From NCBI RefSeq assembly GCF_020165195.1, contig NZ_JAIUHR010000003.1, positions 1-64,000 on the forward strand: a stretch of 64,000 nt of DNA, written 5' to 3'. The stretch comes from Mesorhizobium sp. CA14 (GTDB lineage: Bacteria > Pseudomonadota > Alphaproteobacteria > Rhizobiales > Rhizobiaceae). Positions within the stretch are counted from its first letter, which is position 1. Every line of letters begins with the position of its first letter. Of the stretch, positions 61,984-64,000 are shown in pieces. Below the pieces are notes generated by a model. It searched no databases and was not told where the DNA came from. It was given only the letters and a program-made list of their open reading frames with translations. The position numbers were made by a program, and so were the translations under genes.

Positions 61984-62015
61984 CCTAACTCCCCATGTCG
62001 GAAAACACCCCACGC

Positions 62016-62052
62016 TTGCAACGTTCAATGCACGTGCCTGTTACTGTTGCAA
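62016..62052. promoter_or_regulatory. Inverted repeat TTGCAAC...GTTGCAA between P450 and the barrel gene
   Basis: TTGCAAC (62016-62022) and GTTGCAA (62046-62052) are perfectly complementary, 23 bp apart. They lie in the 177-bp divergent region, directly upstream of the P450 start and about 110 bp before the barrel gene. It could be the binding site of an unidentified regulator controlling both directions. Confidence 0.5.
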
Positions 62053-62160
62053 AGACGTGACACCGGTCCCGCAAAGTTGCTGACACGGCGTAGCGGCAAT
62101 ATGCCTTTATGAAAGCGTCTGCAATATTGCGCCGGGCTGGATTCCAGGGCGGGGCAGGAA

Positions 62161-63075
62161 ATGCAAGGCAAGGGTAAACTATTGGCGACCGTGGCGGCCT
62201 CGGCCGCTTCGGTCACTTCCGTCGGCGTGGCGACAGCTCACGCGACGGAGGGGCAGGCGACTGATCAAACGGTCATCGATTCGCGCATCAAGCTGGCCTT
62301 TGAAGGCTCGTTCTTTCGAAACGAAATCCACGACGGCGACAAGCTCGGTCTCACGCCCGACAAGCTTGGGCACAGCAAGGCCGGTTTCAACGGCGCCGTC
62401 TCATTGACCAAGCAGATTTCCCCGGACATGGATTGGCGCCTCGCCGGCGCCTTTCACACGGGGAGGGACTGGTCGGAGGGCGAGAGTTTGGCCGAGGGTA
62501 GCGGCGTATTCAGCGCATCGCTCAGTCATGGGTTCGACTTCCAGACGGTCGACTTCGATGTCGGCAAGCACGTCAAGGTGCAGTCGGCGGACGTCCGCTT
62601 CTTCGGCGGGTTGCGGCTCTTGCATGCCGATCAAACGGCAATCGATTTTTCCGAAAGCTTTACCCCCTCCGATCCCGCCGCCGAGGGCGGCTCCTTTGAC
62701 AAACTTGGCACCTCGGAATTCTGGGGTATCGGTCCGCGCGTCGGCGCCGAAGCCTATTACCCGATCGGCGAAAGCTGGGGGCTGACAGGCTCGGTTGCAG
62801 GGTCCGTCATGTGGGGTCGCCGTAAAGACGAGTTTTTGTTGACTGAAACGACCACGAATCCCGATTCCCATCAGACTCTCTCTGATGAGAGCCAGCATTC
62901 GAGCGAGACGGTTTACAATGTGGAGGCTTCGGCCGGCTTGAGCTGGGCGCCTATCACGAATACCACCTTCACCGCCGGCTACAAGATCGAGCAGTGGCAC
63001 AATCTGATCGTGAACGCGGACCACAAGAATCAGACGTTCGACGGCCCGTTCATTCGCCTTGAAGTGAAGATGTGA
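62161..63075 (+). CDS. Outer-membrane beta-barrel, Lpg1974-like (tentative)
   Basis: 304 residues. Signal peptide of about 28 residues (ATVAASAASVTSVGVATAHA). The mature part alternates strand and turn, with FEGSFFRNEIHDGDKLGLTP, WGIGPRVGAEAYYPIGESWG, LTGSVAGSVMWGRRKDEF and FTAGYKIEQWHNLIVNADHK; it ends DGPFIRLEVKM. This resembles the Lpg1974 pore-forming family known from Legionella. Placed between P450 and an epoxide-hydrolase-like gene, it might move a hydrophobic substrate across the outer membrane. Confidence 0.65.
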   Translation: MQGKGKLLATVAASAASVTSVGVATAHATEGQATDQTVIDSRIKLAFEGSFFRNEIHDGDKLGLTPDKLGHSKAGFNGAVSLTKQISPDMDWRLAGAFHTGRDWSEGESLAEGSGVFSASLSHGFDFQTVDFDVGKHVKVQSADVRFFGGLRLLHADQTAIDFSESFTPSDPAAEGGSFDKLGTSEFWGIGPRVGAEAYYPIGESWGLTGSVAGSVMWGRRKDEFLLTETTTNPDSHQTLSDESQHSSETVYNVEASAGLSWAPITNTTFTAGYKIEQWHNLIVNADHKNQTFDGPFIRLEVKM

Positions 63076-63094
63076 CGGCGGCGGCTGGCGGAAG

Positions 63095-63952
63095 GTGAGT
63101 TCGGAAGCAATTCTCGAATCCCGCTTCGCACTCAACGGCAACGTCAAACTGCACTACGTCGCGGCGGGCTCCGGCCCGCCGGTCGTTTTCCTGCACGGTT
63201 TTCCCGACCATTGCCTCGGGTGGCGTCCGCAGATGCAAGCCCTTTGCGGCAGCTATCGGGTGCTGGCGCCGGATCTGCGCGGTTTCGGACGAAGCGATGC
63301 GCCGCGAGGGCACGCCCACTATGCGTTGCTGCCGCATCTGGTCGAGGATGTGCTGGCCGTTCTGGCGGCGGAACAACTCTCCCAGGCTTCGATCGTCGGC
63401 CACGACTGGGGTGCGACCATCGCCTGGTGGCTCGCCATGCGCGTGCCGCACGCGGTGCGCCACCTTGTTGTTCTGTCTACGCCGCATCCGCGAAATTACA
63501 TTCGCGCCATCGCCGATCCGGCCAACGCAGGTTTTTTCAGCTATATGCGCCGTTTCCAAGAAGCGGGCGCGGCAGCCTTGCCGGCACCGGAGGAGCTTGG
63601 CGCGTGGATTGCGGATGTCGCCGACAGGCAGGCGCTCGTCGAGTCGCTTCGAGGTTCCGATCCGGAGGCGATGCTCGGTTACTATCGGGCCAATATACCG
63701 CTTGGCAGGGTGCCGGACATCGGCCCGCTGCCGCTGGTCAGGGCGCCGACTTTGGTGCTGTTCGGAACCGACGATCCCTATGTTCCGACCAACGCCTATG
63801 ATGGCACCTTCCGTGAAGTCGATAACGTCACCTCGCTTATAGCCATCCCTGACGCGGGGCATTTCATCCATCACCAAGCCGCCGGTTTGGTAAGCCGCGA
63901 GATAGAGGCGTGGGTGTCGCGGCCGCCGTCCAGCTTTCGCTCTTTGGGGTAG
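63095..63952 (+). CDS. Epoxide hydrolase / haloalkane dehalogenase-like alpha/beta hydrolase
   Basis: 285 residues from a GTG at 63095 with GGCGGAAG before it. HGFPD (VFLHGFPDHCLGWRP) provides the oxyanion hole, and GHDWGATIAWWLA carries a nucleophilic Asp instead of Ser, as in epoxide hydrolases and dehalogenases. The acid is in LVLFGTDDPYVP and His in PDAGHFIHHQ. Twenty bases from the barrel gene. P450 oxidation followed by epoxide hydrolysis would be a plausible two-step pathway, but that is inference. Confidence 0.9.
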   Translation: MSSEAILESRFALNGNVKLHYVAAGSGPPVVFLHGFPDHCLGWRPQMQALCGSYRVLAPDLRGFGRSDAPRGHAHYALLPHLVEDVLAVLAAEQLSQASIVGHDWGATIAWWLAMRVPHAVRHLVVLSTPHPRNYIRAIADPANAGFFSYMRRFQEAGAAALPAPEELGAWIADVADRQALVESLRGSDPEAMLGYYRANIPLGRVPDIGPLPLVRAPTLVLFGTDDPYVPTNAYDGTFREVDNVTSLIAIPDAGHFIHHQAAGLVSREIEAWVSRPPSSFRSLG

Positions 63953-64000
63953 GGCTGTCCGGTTGGAAGGCGCGCGCTAGCTACCGCGGGTGGTGCGTCA

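Overview
The window looks like chromosomal DNA of a Rhizobiales alphaproteobacterium, most likely Mesorhizobium or a close relative. The reasons are its high GC content, the protein families and housekeeping genes present (groESL under CIRCE, ribF, ileS, tadA, an RluB-type synthase, rsmD), and several families of palindromic intergenic repeats typical of rhizobia. The genus is an inference from the character of the proteins; no rRNA, tRNA or CRISPR was seen.

Layout. 1-3.8 kb: a cut-off IS4-type transposase, a LysE exporter, and a TetR-controlled stress operon (quinone reductase, OsmC, SnoaL-like protein). 3.8-6 kb: groEL and groES with a perfect CIRCE operator and a heat-shock-type promoter. 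6.2-13.5 kb: regulator/enzyme sets, namely SDR with LysR; TetR with MFS, sugar-lactone oxidase and a PLP racemase-fold enzyme; and a MarR-GNAT fusion. 13.5-19.4 kb: a six-gene leftward operon that matches the four-gene ynbABCD set of E. coli in domain architecture and length, expanded by an acyltransferase and a small membrane protein; this is a candidate lipid head-group pathway. 19.7-23.3 kb: MarR-EmrA-EmrB efflux genes, interrupted by a structured repeat element. 23.3-32.9 kb: a CAP-domain lipoprotein, a DUF2189 membrane protein, LysE, two tandem TadG-like von Willebrand proteins, a HAD hydrolase, ribF and HdeD.

33-40.8 kb: an accessory block of four glycosyltransferase-type genes, an AcpA-type phosphoesterase and a MipA-type outer-membrane protein. 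41-51.9 kb: core genes (ileS, a lipoprotein, tadA, an rluB-type gene, rsmD) and a secreted M16 peptidase pair with a patatin-like lipase. 52.4-58.2 kb: a type I secretion locus made of a large DUF11-repeat protein carrying EF-hand-like calcium loops, an ABC exporter and a membrane fusion protein. 58.3-64 kb: a reductase, a porin remnant, and a cluster of HlyC-like acyltransferase, alpha/beta hydrolase, cytochrome P450, outer-membrane barrel and epoxide-hydrolase-like enzyme.

The two best candidates for undescribed systems are the expanded Ynb-type lipid operon, and the type I secretion locus with the neighbouring acyltransferase/P450/barrel cluster. All functions come from reading motifs and architecture; no database search was run.
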